This document shows, piece after piece, positions 42,724-53,800 of a stretch of DNA of 64,000 nucleotides. A program made the translations under genes and the position numbers. Origin of the DNA: CAYYDE01 sp964470525 (GTDB taxonomy: Bacteria > Patescibacteriota > Gracilibacteria > BD1-5 > UBA6164); NCBI GenBank assembly GCA_964470525.1, contig CAYYDE010000001.1, forward strand, positions 62,001 to 126,000. Direction: 5' to 3'. How positions within the stretch are numbered: position 1 is the stretch's first letter; each line of letters starts with the position of its first letter. The notes below the pieces were generated by a model. It had not been told where the DNA came from. It did no database searches and saw only the letters and a list, made by a program, of their open reading frames with translations.

Positions 42724-43242
42724 ATGTTATCAAAAAAAGATTTTGAAAAATATTATCTAGAGCTCAATGATGCAATTTATAATTATGTATATTACAAAAC
42801 ATGAAATAATTCAGAAATAGCTTATGATCTCACTTCTGAAATTTTTTTGAAAGCTCTAAAAAATCTTAAAAACTATCAAAGGGGGAAATCAAGTTTTAAA
42901 ACACGGATTTATAAGATTGCTTTTCATAGTATTATTGATTTCTATCGTTCTCAAAGAAATGATATTTCCCTTGAAGATCAAGAAAATTTTCTGAGTTATT
43001 ATGATGATATTTCAGAAAAAATGGACCAAGAACAAATCCTAAAAAAAGTCTATACTGAAATGAATTCGCTTCCTCATAAAACAAAAACAATACTCAGACT
43101 GAGAATTTTTGAAAACCTTTCTTTTCAGGAAATTGCAGAAATCACTCACTCTACTCCTGCTGCTTGTAAAATGCAACTTAAAAGAGGAATTATGCAATTA
43201 TGAAACAATTTTAGTATTCTCATCTTTTTCTTATTTTTATAA
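42724..43242 (+). CDS. ECF-type sigma factor
   Basis: The 172-residue protein has region 2 (YVYYKTGNNSEIAYDLTSEIFLKALKNL, then FKTRIYKIAFHSIIDFYRSQ) and region 4 (EMNSLPHKTKTILRLRIFENLSFQEIAEIT, then PAACKMQLKRGI). It would direct RNA polymerase to an alternative promoter set. The next gene, 9 bases downstream, encodes a membrane protein that may be its anti-sigma factor. The last ten residues are unusually hydrophobic (FSILIFFLFL). Confidence 0.9.
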
Positions 43243-43251
43243 CTTTTTTTT

Positions 43252-43743
43252 ATGAAAAATACTTCTTGACATTTTGATGAGGAATGATTTGAAAAAAAAT
43301 ATAAACATTTTTCTGATATTATAAAAAAATTTCCTATAACCCCAAAAGTAATGACAAGAGAACAAAAATATTCTCTTTTACAAGAACTTTCAGAAACTTA
43401 TACGAAGTTGTATAGCTTTCATTTTGATGCTTTTATTGTATGATTCCTCAAACATGCCTTAATTGTTGGAATATTGTGTTTAATAAATACGAGTATCTAT
43501 CTGATCATTTTTTGAAATTCAAATCCATTTTATCATTCAAAGCATGCTCCATCATCATCTTTTGGAACAGATTTTTCAGCTTGAGGACGACCTGATAGTA
43601 CTTTTTGAACACAAACAAGTACAATTTCAGGTAATCTTGAATCCAGCTGAAACATAGAAATGAATTTTTATCTATTATGAATAATGATTCTTTTGAGCTA
43701 CTGAATATATTATTGGATTTCAAACAAAAAAAACGTGAAATAA
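43252..43743 (+). CDS. Putative membrane anti-sigma factor
   Basis: The 163-residue protein has an N-terminal cytosolic helical part (GFEKKYKHFSDIIKKFPITP). A membrane segment follows near residues 70-90 (FLKHALIVGILCLINTSIYLIIF), then a Ser/Thr/Gly-rich external loop and a second membrane helix (NFYLLGIMILLSYGIYYWIS). The gene order and topology fit an anti-sigma factor for the ECF sigma encoded immediately upstream. There is no zinc-binding HxxxCxxC motif. The assignment rests on context. Confidence 0.65.
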
Positions 43744-43755
43744 TTTCACGTTTTT
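43727..43755. terminator. Bidirectional terminator before aspS
   Basis: AAAAAACGTGAAA TAA TTTCACGTTTTTT is a 13-bp stem. Its loop contains the stop codon of the anti-sigma gene, and it also ends the convergent aspS transcript. Confidence 0.9.
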
Positions 43756-43757
43756 TA

Positions 43758-45557
43758 TTATTCTTCAATTTTCACTTGAATATGAAGTTCATCGAGTTGT
43801 TCTTGATCGATAATTGCAGGAGCATTCATCATAAGATCTTGTGCTTTTCCAGCTTTTGGGAAAGCATATACTTCTCTAATATTTGGTTCATCTTTTAAGA
43901 TCATCATAAATCTATCCATACCAATTGCAAATCATCCATGTGGAGGTACTCAGTATTGGAATGCCTCATACATTGCTCCAAATTTATCCATAACTTCTTG
44001 TTTTGTTCTTCATACGAGTTCAAAAGCTTTTACTAATGCTTCAACATCATGATTTCTTATAGAACCTGATAAAATTTCGTATCCATTACAAGAAAGATCA
44101 TATTGAACTGATTCAACTTCAAGTAAATTTTCTTTATCAAATGCTGAAAGTCCTCCTTTTGGCATAGAAAATGGATTGTGTCCAAAATCAAGTTTTCCAG
44201 TGATTTCATTCATTTCAAAAAATGGAAAGTCTTTAATCCAAGAAAAAGCGAGTACATCTTTTGGAATAAATTCTCATGCAGTAATTTCGTTAATCAATTG
44301 TGCAAGGTGGATTCTGAATTTCCCCATATATGATAATACGGTGTCTTTTGCTCCAGCTCCGAAAAATACTGCATCCCCTACTTCTAAAGAAGTTCTTGAA
44401 ACAATCTCAGCTAAATCTGCTTCTGAGAAAAATTTATTCAAAGGTCCTTTGAGTCCTTCATCAGTCATTTGGAAATATCCAAGACCTTGTGCTCCGTGTT
44501 GTCTTACAAAGTTTTCAAAATTTTTCATTTGAGTTTTTGAAAAATACGTATCTCCTTGTTTTACGACTAATGCTTTAATTCTATTGCTTTTTGTATCAGA
44601 TGCGATTGAAGAGAAGATTTCGTTTGTAGAACGAGCAAAAATATCAGCTACATCTACAAGTTTCATACCATATCTGAGATCTGGTTTATCTGAACCGTAG
44701 GTTTCCATTGCTTCTTCATACGACATTTGGTAGAACTTATTATCCATAACTTTTTTGTTAGATAAAGCTCAAACTACATCAGTAATATAACTTTCTACAA
44801 CATTAAAAATATCAGATTGTTCCACAAACGACATTTCACAATCGATTTGATAAAATTCACAAGCATGTCTGTCTGCTCTTGGATCTTCATCTCTAAAACA
44901 TGGAGCAATTTGGAAATATTTATCAATTCCCCCAACCATTAAGAGTTGTTTATATTGTTGTGGAGCTTGAGGAAGTGCGTAAAATTTTCCTGGATGAAGT
45001 CTTGAAGGAATCAAAAAATCTCTTGCTCATTCTGGACTCGATACCGTAAAAATTGGAGTTTGAACATCAAGAAAATCGTTTTTTGTAAACCAATTTCTTG
45101 TGTACGTTGTCAAAGAAGATCTAAATTGAAGATTTTCTAATGCTTTTTTTCTTCTCAGATCAATATATCTGTGTTTGTATCTTATTTCCTCGTTTGCAAG
45201 CTCTCCATGTCCATCAAGTTCAAATGGAGGAGTTTTTGATTTTGATAATATTTTTGTTTGTTTTACAATAATTTCTATTTCTCCTGTTTGCATATTCGGA
45301 TTTGCTTGTCCTTCTGGTCTTGAACGTACTGTTCCAGTAATTTGAATAACATATTCACTTCTAAAACCATCAGCAATTTCCCAAGATGTTTTTGAATCTT
45401 GTGGATCAAATACAACTTGAGTGAGTCCATATCTATCTCTGAGATCAATAAAAATAATCCCTCCATGATCTCTTCTGTTTGATACCCATCCAGAAAGAGA
45501 AATTTCTTGTCAAATATGACTTTTTGTAAGTTCATTACAAGTGTGTGTTCTCAACAT
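43758..45557 (-). CDS. aspS: Aspartyl-tRNA synthetase
   Basis: The 599-residue class II synthetase has the bacterial AspRS layout. An N-terminal OB domain reads SGWVSNRRDHGGIIFIDLRD. Motif 1 lies near FLDVQTPIFTVSSPEGARDF, motif 2 is YFQIAPCFRDEDPRADRHAC, followed by EFYQID, and motif 3 is GGFAIGMDRFMMIL. A GAD insertion domain lies between motifs 2 and 3 (about 290-420). It charges tRNA-Asp in the cytosol. A structured leader with its own promoter and terminator precedes the gene, so expression is probably controlled by tRNA charging or another signal. Confidence 0.96.
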
Positions 45558-45642
45558 AATATAACTATTAAAAAATAATTTTTTTGTAAAGTTTTTTCTA
45601 TTCTCCACTGCTTTCTGCAAAAGGAACATAAAAATAAAAAAA

Positions 45643-45822
45643 CACGAAAAATATTTTGCAATATAATTTCGTGCTTTCGGTTCAAATATTTTTTGAAAGG
45701 TGCCACCTAAAGCGTATTCTTTATTTCATTTTTATAACGAAGTAAATTCTCCGCAGGGTTCTAATAAGAAAAATCTGTTCTTCCCTGAGCTTGTAGTTGT
45801 TTGCTACTCAAACGCTTTTCGT
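45643..45822 (-). ncRNA. Structured leader RNA of aspS, T-box candidate
   Basis: About 180 bases downstream of a strong promoter can fold extensively. AAAGCGT and ACGCTTT (45812-45818 with 45709-45715) close a long domain. A hairpin CAGGG / CCCTG lies inside. GGTGGCACC (45699-45707, read on the minus strand) follows, and then a 13-base terminator stem CACGAAATTATAT / ATATTTTTCGTG-type with seven T (45636-45673). In T-box leaders UGGN pairs with the tRNA end. UGGC would fit the G73 discriminator of tRNA-Asp. I could not place a convincing specifier loop, so an independent small RNA remains possible. Confidence 0.45.
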
Positions 45823-45827
45823 GAGAA

Positions 45828-45855
45828 ATTATATAGTTTTTTTTAAAAATGTAAA
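45828..45855 (-). promoter_or_regulatory. Promoter of the aspS leader
   Basis: On the minus strand TTTACA (45850-45855) and TATAAT (45828-45833) are spaced by 16 bases. This is a near-consensus promoter that starts transcription near 45822. Confidence 0.75.
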
Positions 45856-45866
45856 GTTTTTTTCAA

Positions 45867-47000
45867 TTATTTATTCAAATTTTTAATCATATCTATTTTT
45901 TTCTTTACGTTTTCTACTAATTCTTGCTTTGATCGAGTAGAATTTTCTTCATCATTTACATCCAAATCTCATTTCTCAGAAAGCAATACTGCAATTGGTC
46001 GAGTTGCTGGAAATTTTGAAAGTGCAATATTTAAAATTACCATAAGTGGAACTGATAAAAGCATTCACGCAACTCACCATAAAGTTCCCCAAAATGCCAA
46101 AGAAATAAGAATTACCAAAGGACTGAGATTGAGTTTATTTCCCATAATTTTTGGTTCAATAATATTTCATGTCAATATCTGCACTCACACTAAACATGTC
46201 AATAAAAACGCAAATGGATACAAACTATCATATTGAATCAACGAAAGTGTTACAGGAAAAAACACAGCAATTGTACTTCAAATGTTTGGTATAAAATTGA
46301 GTAAAAATGCAAGCATTGCAAGAAATAATGCAAAATCCAAACCAACAATCAACATAATGATATAACTTCCCAGTCAAGCGAGTAAACTTACCATAGTTTT
46401 AATCACAAAATATGATTTTATATCTACTTTTATTTGATTGAGAGTTTCAATAGTGAGATTTCTTTTTTTTGTATCAGGAAACATTTTTTGGAGTTTTTCA
46501 CCAAAATATCTATACTCCAATAAAATAAAAAATACATAAAAAAATATCAACCCAGCCTTTGAAAAAATAGCTGTAATACTCGTAACTACTGAAGTAAAAA
46601 GACTGGTTAAATTGATTTTTTGAAACAAAGTATACGCGTCCCAAGTATGCGGAATTCTAAAATATTCGAGTGCACTCATATACAATCCTGAAACTCTTTT
46701 TTCATACACAGGAAGAAGTGAAACAAATTCTTGAATATTTGAGTTCATCATTTTTCAAATCACCCAAAACACAAAAATATATGTGGCAATTGATAGAATC
46801 ATACAAAAAAATCCAGGAAGTTTCCAGTTTTTATAGCCTATTTTTTTATAAAAATCCGATAATCCAATGATAGCAAGTGAAAATAATACTGCTACCACAA
46901 ATGGAATTACCAAACTTGCTCCTGTACTTAAGAGATAAAAAAGTACCACAAAAAACAAAAGCATAAAAAAAATATTGATAAATGAATTTTCTTTTTGCAT
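45867..47000 (-). CDS. AI-2E family transporter (PerM-like permease)
   Basis: The 377-residue protein has about eight membrane helices, starting IFFMLLFFVVLFYLLSTGAS. A periplasmic-type helical loop (EFVSLLPVYEKRVSGLYMSAL) and the conserved later helices with FLLNFIPNIGSTIA and NIIEPKIMGNKLNLSPLVIL follow. These are the signatures of the AI-2E/YdiK/PerM family. Members export small signals or exchange sodium and protons. The substrate here is unknown. The C-terminal 45 residues are charged and cytosolic. It lies 16 bases downstream of the SLH/PKD gene. Confidence 0.92.
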
Positions 47001-47016
47001 ACAATTATTTTAAAAA

Positions 47017-48816
47017 TTATTTATTATATGGAATCTGATACGCTGAACCTCTTGAAAACATTTGTGTTCCATCAGGAGAAACAATTGCTGGAAACAAAAC
47101 ATCACATTTTCTAATATTTGCAAAAAAATCTACTTCATAATCACACGGACAAGATTTACATGCAACATTTCCAAAAATCGAACTTCCTGAAAGTGGAACA
47201 ATACATGTATTTTGAGCCACTTTTGCAGGCTGACAAATTCCAGATGCAGCACATTCATATCAAGCAGCACAAGTATTTTCAGCATTTGGAACACATTTTT
47301 GACTCAAAATCGGACATCATGAGTTTTCTGGAACCCCAGGAATCAAAGGACAAAGATCTCGTATATCAGGAATTCCATCTCCATCAGTATCACGATTTGG
47401 ATCTCCATCCTGCTGAGAAGTTCATGATTCTACTCGTATGGTTACTTTTGCAGTTGCCGTATTTCCATTTGCATCAGTAACAATCAAAGTGACATCATAA
47501 CTTCCCGGATCTGTAAATATATGAGTAGGATCTTTTCCAGAAGCAGTTGATCCATCTCCAAAGTTCCAATTATATGTACAATTCACCTCACATCCAGTTA
47601 CAATTCATTCAAAATTTACGTTTAATGGTCATGTTCCTGAAATAGGATCTGCAAAAATTTGTACTCACAAATCTGTTGTATTTCCATCTGTATAAGATAA
47701 ATATGTTTCACTCGTCGCTTGTCATCAACAATTATCACGTACCATAGTCACTACTTTCCATTGTCAAACACTTGAAAATGACACATCATCCAAATACGCT
47801 CCAGTTCGAGAAAAAGTTTCATGAGTAGTAAGATTTGAAAATACCCATAATATTTCTTGTATCCCTGTTGGACAACTCGTAACAAAATCATTTTTATAAT
47901 CATATGTTTTTTGTCAAGGTTGCACATCTTGCGTACGACAATTGCTATTATTTTCTTGACATATTTGAGGAAAAACAAGTAATTGTGTTGCAATATTTTG
48001 CTCAACAACCGGAACAGGTTGCAAAGTACAAGAATTTGTTTTATGAATAATATATGCCATTCTTAGAAATTCTTCTTTTGTGATAAATCTTTGTGGTTGC
48101 AAAGTATCATCCTCATTTTTTGTGAGTAAAAAATATTTTTTTTCATTTCCAGCACTATCATAATCAACGATTTCATATTCAAGCGCTTTTTGTATGTATC
48201 CATAAAATGTGTACACTTCCCCATTTGCAGTACGTACTCAAACATCTTTTGCTAAATTTTCGGATAATGTTCCTGCTTGAATTTGAGATAAAATTTGTCT
48301 ATTTTGTTCTTGTGTGACTATATTTGCATTTCTCAAAAGTACCGCAAGAGCTTCTTCAAGAGTAATTTGATTATTCGTACAAAATGGTTTTTCTCACTCA
48401 CGACTCGTGGCATCTTGACACACATGTCATGGATTATATCATGCAACAAAATTTTGTGCAGAAGCATCAGCAATACAATAAAAATATTGATTAGTTTTTG
48501 GAACATCAAAAAAAGGATTTGCATTTTCATATTGTTGAAACAACGATGCAGGAGTATTTGGTACAATACATTCTTTACACATCGTATGCATAGAAATTCA
48601 CACAAATTCATCACGACTTAAAAATTCTTTTGGTCAAAATTTTCCTTGTACATTTGGTAAAACAACTCATTTATCATACAAATATTGAAGTTCTTGATAA
48701 TACGGATAATCTTTTGAAATATCCTGAAAAACATCTTCAATATTTTGAGCAAAAGAAGTTCAAAAATATAAAAATGTAAGAAAGAAAAAACAAATTTGAA
48801 ATATTTTTTTATACAT
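47017..48816 (-). CDS. Secreted SLH/PKD-domain surface protein
   Basis: The 599-residue protein has a signal peptide (IFQICFFFLTFLYFGTSFA). SLH-like repeats follow (FQDISKDYPYYQELQYLYDKG, then FFDVPKTNQYFYCIADASAQ, then a third copy near 215-260). A PKD domain is seen at about 400-470 (NWNFGDGSTASGKDPTHIFT, then YDVTLIVTDANGN). A calcium-binding thrombospondin-3-like segment, DRDTDGDGIPDIRDLCP-like, comes next, and the C-terminus is Cys-rich. It should sit on the cell surface, bound to the wall through the SLH repeats. Many Cys suggest disulfides. Confidence 0.88.
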
Positions 48817-48832
48817 CCTATAAAAATTAGTT

Positions 48833-49282
48833 TTAATCAAAAGCATACATAACAATTCCCGCAGCAACAGAAACATTCAAAGAATTTTTTTGTCATTTCA
48901 TCGGAATTACAATATGTTCATCACAAAAATCAAGTACTTCTTGACTCACTCAAGCAACTTCATTTCACACCACCAAACAAATTTTTTCATATGATGTGTG
49001 AAATAATTCTCTATAATCTTTGGCTTGTGGAGTGAGTTCTACAGCAAAAATTTTGTATTCATCTTTTTTCAATTCTACTAAAAGTTCTCAAATATCCTCA
49101 TAATATTCCCAATCAATAAAGTTTTGTGCTCAAAGTGCTGTTTTTGAAATATCATTTCTGGGAGGAGTTGGAGTATGTCAACATAAAAATATTTTAGAAA
49201 ATCCACTTCCATCAGCATTTCTAAAAATAGCCCCAACATTTTGCATCGAACGAATAGAATCAAGTATGATTATTTTTTGCAT
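48833..49282 (-). CDS. SpoU/TrmH-family RNA 2'-O-methyltransferase
   Basis: The 149-residue SPOUT enzyme shows the three motifs SMQNVGAIFRNADGSGF, ICLVVGNEVAGVSQEVL and IVIPMKGQKNSLNVSVAAGI. Together they form the knotted SAM site. The protein lacks the N-terminal RNA-binding extension of TrmH/RlmB and resembles minimal TrmL-type tRNA methylases. The exact RNA target cannot be read from the sequence. It is 16 bases from the SLH/PKD gene on the same strand. Confidence 0.92.
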
Positions 49283-49451
49283 TTCTTTCTCTTAAAAATA
49301 TTTTTCTCTATTGTAAAACTTTTTTCAAATATTTCAATAGTTTTTTGCTTATTTTTCTTAAAAAATCACCAAAAATCTGTCAAAAAATAGAAAATTTTAC
49401 TTTTTTAAAAAATCACTATAATAAGTATAGAATATTTTTTAAAATTAATGT

Positions 49452-49763
49452 ATGTCAGAATTAGAAAAACAATTTTGTCCGATTCATAATTTATTTGAAT
49501 TTATCGGAAAAAAATGGGTATTATTTATTATCAAATCCATTTCTGAATGATGTATGTGTTTTTCAGATATTGAAAAAAAACTTGAATGAATCAATCCTCG
49601 TATCCTCTCAAGTCGTCTCAAAGAACTAGAAGAATTTGGTTTTGTTTCAAGTCATATCAAAGAAAATACAAAAAATAAAACTATTTATTGTCTCACAGAA
49701 AAATGAATGAGTTTTGCTCAAAATATTGATAATTTAATGAAGTGGACGAAAAAATGGATGTAA
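49452..49763 (+). CDS. HxlR-family winged-helix regulator
   Basis: The 103-residue protein matches HxlR: CPIHNLFEFIGKKWVLFIIK, CFSDIEKKLEGINPRILSSRLKELEEFGFV and TIYCLTEKGMSF. It binds DNA as a dimer and often senses reactive electrophiles through the N-terminal Cys (Cys9 here). It is divergent from the SpoU gene, which it may control. A terminator follows. Confidence 0.93.
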
Positions 49764-49773
49764 TTACAAAATA

Positions 49774-49801
49774 AAAAATGAAGTTTTTAACTTCATTTTT
49801 T
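49774..49801. terminator. Bidirectional terminator
   Basis: AAAAAATGAAG / CTTCATTTTTT with loop TTTTTAA separates the HxlR gene from the convergent trmB gene. Confidence 0.88.
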
Positions 49802-50447
49802 ATTTCACAAACTCTGCATAGTGAATCTTGAGTTTTTCTCAACGAAACATGCTTTCAAATTCAGTGATTTTTTTGGTAGAAAAAATTTCACTTTCTGCTT
49901 CATAATCATATGAAACAAACTTTTGTTTCCATAAACCAAGTTCTGAAATAATTTCTAAAACATCATCAAAATATGCTTTATGATCTGTTTTAAAGAAAAA
50001 TTCTCATCAGATTTTTGTGATTTTATACAAATTTTGTAAAAATTCTTTTTGAAGTAGTTTATGTTTTTTTTGTCTGTCTTTATTATGCCAAGGATCTGGA
50101 AAAAATACATACGTTCTTGCTATTTCATTTCCTGAAAAAATTGTATCAATATGTTGTCCAAAATCTTTGAGAATAACAAAATTTTTTACTCATAATTGCT
50201 TGGTTTTTTCTGCTGTTTTAAAAAGTCGTTTGTATTTTATTTCCATTCAAATAAAATTTTTATCCTGGTGTTCAAAAGATTCTTGTGAAAAAAAATTTCA
50301 GAGTCCAGTTCAAATTTCTAAATATATTTCTTGTTGATTTTGAAAATATTGATGCCATTTCCCAGCATATTGATATGCTATTTTCGGATCTGAAATAATA
50401 TTTTCATGTGAGAGTACGAGTGGAATATAGAGATTTTCACGATTCAT
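49800..50447 (-). CDS. trmB: tRNA (guanine46-N7)-methyltransferase
   Basis: The 215-residue protein has the TrmB pattern: SAM site YLEIGTGLGNFFSQES, acidic NFIGMEIKYKRLFKTAEK, and the signature RTYVFFPDPWHNKDRQKKHKL. GGEFFFKTDHKAYFDDVLE is near the C-terminus. The start MNRENLYIPLVLSHENII gives the usual short N-terminus, and it follows the protease stop by 13 bases. It methylates G46 in the tRNA variable loop. Confidence 0.94.
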
Positions 50448-50460
50448 GTGTGGAAAAATA

Positions 50461-51678
50461 TTATTTTTGTAAAGCTTTGATTCTTTTAAGAACCGTTGGA
50501 TGGCTATAATGCACAAATTCATACCAAGCATGTGGAGTGAGATTGGTAAGATTATTTTTTGCCAATTTCGTCAAAGCACCAACTAAAACATCTCATGAAA
50601 AATATTCTCTCGCGTAGTTATCCGCTTCATATTCATTTTTACGAGAAAGAATATTTCATAAAATTCATAAGACAAAACTTACTGGTGTAAACAAGATCCC
50701 AAACGCAATTGCTCCAATATGAAAACTTGTATTTTCAGCTCAAAGTGCATTTGCTACTGCAAGGTTTTCAATTAAAAGTGAGAATAAAAACAAAATAATT
50801 CATGTTTGAATCACTGAAAATACCAACATTTGGAGGGTATGTTTACGTTTATAATGTCCAATTTCATGTGCTAAAACTGAAACTATTTCATCCGTTGTCA
50901 TATCTTGTATCAAAGTATCAAAAAGCACAATAGTTTTTTTCGGACCAAATCCAGAAAAATATGCATTTGCTTTACTTGACCTTTTACTTCCATCAATGAC
51001 AAAAATATTATTCAACTCAAATCACACTTTTTTTCAAAAATTTCAAATCGCATTTTTTAGTTCTCCATCTTCTAATGGGGTCAATTTATTAAAAATAGGA
51101 ACAATAAGTGAAGTATAAAACATCATGAGAAACAGACTCACTCCTGAAAGTAAAATCCAAGCGAGCCACCAAAAATTTTCACCAAATTTTGTATACAAAA
51201 ACACAACAAAAGACACAATAATTCCTCAAATAATCGCAGTTAAAAGAAGTGATTTTATAGTATCAAGAAAAAATATTTTTTTCGTCATTTTATTAAAACC
51301 AAATTTTTCCTCAATCACAAAAGTTTGATAATACGAAAATGGCAATCAAAGAATCATTTGTAAAACAACAAGAATCCCAAAAAAACTGAGTGTAATGAAA
51401 ATGTCATTATAAAAAATACCTCTCACCACATCATCTAAAAATCCAAATCCACCAAAAAGTAACACAAGAATCATCACTCAAAAACTCACAAAACCAGAAA
51501 TTTTTCAAAATTGATATTTTACTTTTTCGTATTCTTGTGATTTTTGATATTTTTCTTCATCATAAATATCCTTTGCTTCTGGTGGAAGTTTTGTGTTCCA
51601 CTGAGTCGTATTGAGGTATGAGATAAAATTATCTATTGCAAAAAATACAACAATAATTATGAGGAGAATGTATAACAT
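50461..51678 (-). CDS. M48-family membrane metalloprotease (Ste24/CAAX type)
   Basis: The 405-residue membrane protein has several helices and the zinc motif VLAHEIGHYKRKHTLQ. The third ligand Glu lies in NEYEADNYAREYF. The N-terminal extension (TTQWNTKLPPEAKDIYDEEK) is that of the Ste24-type CAAX protease branch, not of short HtpX proteins. It cleaves membrane proteins or peptides at the cytosolic face. Prenylation substrates are not expected in bacteria, so the role is probably membrane protein quality control. It is 13 bases upstream of trmB. Confidence 0.92.
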
Positions 51679-51735
51679 ATTTGTATTGTATTAAAAAATA
51701 ATTTTTGTATCCAATTTATGAAGTTCCTAAGGATC

Positions 51736-53193
51736 TTACACTTTTTGAAGTCTTGTTCCACTTCTATCATCAATAATTTTGTATCAAAGATTTAAAAGTT
51801 CATCCCTCAGAGCATCAGCTGTTGCAAAATCTTTTTGCTTTTTTGCTTCATTTCTTTGTGCTAATTTTTGAGAAATTTCATCTGAAATTTCTATCTCTAA
51901 AAGAGCAAAATCAAACATTCCAAGAACACTATCAAATGTTTTACACAAATCAAAAAGTGCTTGAGCTTCTCATAAAGAAAGAGTTCAAGAATCAACCTGC
52001 ACGTTTAAAAACGTAATATATGCATTAAAAACAGCAAAAGCTTCTGGCATATTAAAATCGTTTTCTAAACATTGTACATACTCTCAAATAAAATCTTGTA
52101 ATTCTTCTCTCAAATCTCTTCTAAATTTTTCATTTCAGAGAGTTCAAGACGCAATAATTGCAGAAAGTTTTGAAAGAGATTCATCAAATTTTTCAATATT
52201 TTTAAAATTTTGTTCCAGTTTTTCAAAAGAAAAATCAACACTTTCTCTATATTTTGCATTCATAAAAGACAAACGAATCGCTCTATACAATACACTTTTT
52301 GAAATATGAGAAAATTTTTCTTCTAAATCTTTGAGAGTATAGAAATTATTGGCAGATTTTGCCATTTTTTTTCCATCAACCGTAATATGTCCAGAATGAA
52401 TCCAATATTTTGCAAAAGTTTTTCCAGTATAGGCTTCACTTTGCGCAATTTCATTTTGATGATGAGGAAAAATATTGTCTACTCATCCCATATGAATATC
52501 AATTTGCGCTCAAAAATATTTCAAATTACAAGCAGAACATTCAATATGCCACCCAGGTCTTCATTTTAATACTATTTTTTCTTCTCAGACAAGAAATTCT
52601 CCTTCCCAATAATTTTGTCCATCATCTTCTTTGTACGCTTTCCATAAAGCAAAATCTGCTGCATTTTCTTTATCATATTCATCATTATTGATACGAACTG
52701 ATTCTTTCATTCCAGAAAAATCAAGATGTGCAAGATTTCCATATTTTTTAAACTTTTTTATTTCATAATAAATACTTCCATCTTCTCACACATATGCGTA
52801 TCATTTTTTCAATAATCCGTTAATCATCAAAACCATTTCATCAATAAGAGTCGAAATTGGCACAACATTATCAGCATGAGCTACATTCAATTTAGATAAA
52901 TCTTGTAAAAAAATATCAGAATATTTTTTGGTAAAATCAAGCAATTTTTCTCCAGAAATTTGGCTATTTTTTATAGTTTTGTCATCAATATCAGTGATAT
53001 TCATAGTCGTTTTGATTTTATAACCAAGAAATTTCAAAGTTTTGATGATATAATCTTCAACAATATACGTTTTAAGATTTCAAATATGTGCCGTATTATA
53101 TGGTGTTGGTCCACAAAAATACACTTTTACTTCTTCTTGTCTGAGTGGTTTAAATCTTTCTTTTTCTCTGGTGAGAGTGTTATAAATTTGCAT
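51736..53193 (-). CDS. cysS: Cysteinyl-tRNA synthetase
   Basis: The 485-residue class I synthetase has VYFCGPTPYNTAHIGNLKTY (HIGH motif HIGN, zinc-binding Cys), MNITDIDDKTI, the zinc site GRPGWHIECSACN, GGVDNIFPHHQNEIAQSEA and the KMSKS-type loop GKKMAKSANNFYTL. The length and domain order are normal. It charges tRNA-Cys. The Gly in HIGN is TGA. It is followed by the protease and trmB genes on the same strand. Confidence 0.96.
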
Positions 53194-53215
53194 ATTTTTT
53201 TGATTTTAATAAGTA

Positions 53216-53458
53216 TTATTTTTTTCTTTGATTGATTTTATCAAACATCATTTTTGAAACTTTTGCTGGATCATTATAGTTTTCAATTTTTGAATCTATT
53301 ACTACATTTGGTCAGCTTTTACATTGTCACAAACAAGCACACACTTCAGTTTCAATATTTTGAAGTTGAAATTTATCTTTATCAGATTCAATTCTTTTTA
53401 AAATGTATTCACTAAATTTTCATTTACAGCTTCTTCCTGTACACACTTGGATTTTCAT
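53216..53458 (-). CDS. Thioredoxin-like [2Fe-2S] ferredoxin
   Basis: The 80-residue protein has the thioredoxin-like ferredoxin cluster pattern: VCTGRSCKGKFSEY and VCACLGQCKSGPNVVID. Four Cys in the spacing of NuoE/HyfE-type cluster-binding domains would hold a [2Fe-2S] centre. It is a small electron carrier or a subunit-like protein in the cytosol. No hydrogenase or complex I gene is nearby. It lies 22 bases upstream of cysS. Confidence 0.85.
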
Positions 53459-53626
53459 AGTTTTATTTTTTAAGATTTTTAAAAGAGTTTTCCCTTTGAT
53501 TATATGAAAAAGTAGAAAAATTACAAAAAAAATTTGCATATTATTTTTTTTACATATAATAACTTGGCTTTCAAGCAACTTTAAGACTTGTTTTGCTCAA
53601 ATAAACATTCCTTATTGTACATATTT

Positions 53627-53701
53627 GCCGGGTTAGCTCAGTGGTAGAGCAGCGGACTGAAAATCCGTGTGTCGCAAGTTCAATCCTCGCACTCGGCACC
53701 A
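53627..53701 (+). tRNA. tRNA-Phe (GAA)
   Basis: The 75-base gene has acceptor arms GCCGGGT and ACTCGGC, a D arm TTAGCTCAGTGGTAGAGCA, an anticodon loop CTGAAAA (anticodon GAA, Phe) and a T loop TTCAATC. CCA is encoded at the 3' end. The T stem has one A-C mismatch. A TATAAT at 53555-53560 lies about 66 bases upstream. The terminator at 53711-53741 follows. Confidence 0.95.
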
Positions 53702-53710
53702 TCTAAAAAT

Positions 53711-53741
53711 AAAGAGTTTAAGTTTTTGACTTAAGCTTTTT
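53711..53741 (+). terminator. Terminator of tRNA-Phe
   Basis: AGTTTAAG / CTTAAGCT (one G-T pair) with loop TTTTTGA is followed by seven T. Confidence 0.75.
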
Positions 53742-53769
53742 TTGTATTTAAAGTAATCAACACGATCAA

Positions 53770-53800
53770 AAAAAATAAACTCGTAAGAGTTTATTTTTTA
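53770..53800. terminator. Bidirectional terminator
   Basis: AAAAAATAAACTC / GAGTTTATTTTTT with loop GTAA overlaps the stop of the minus-strand PspC-type gene. Confidence 0.88.

Noticed and set aside
42724..43743. The sigma factor pair as part of the inserted unit with the serpin-like gene
   Set aside because: The sigma and anti-sigma genes lie outside the 105-bp repeats and contain normal numbers of TGA glycines.
45643..45822. tmRNA, SRP RNA or RNase P RNA
   Set aside because: The structured region has no tRNA-like ends, no resume-codon tag of the usual kind, no GGAA-capped SRP hairpin and no conserved P4 sequences.
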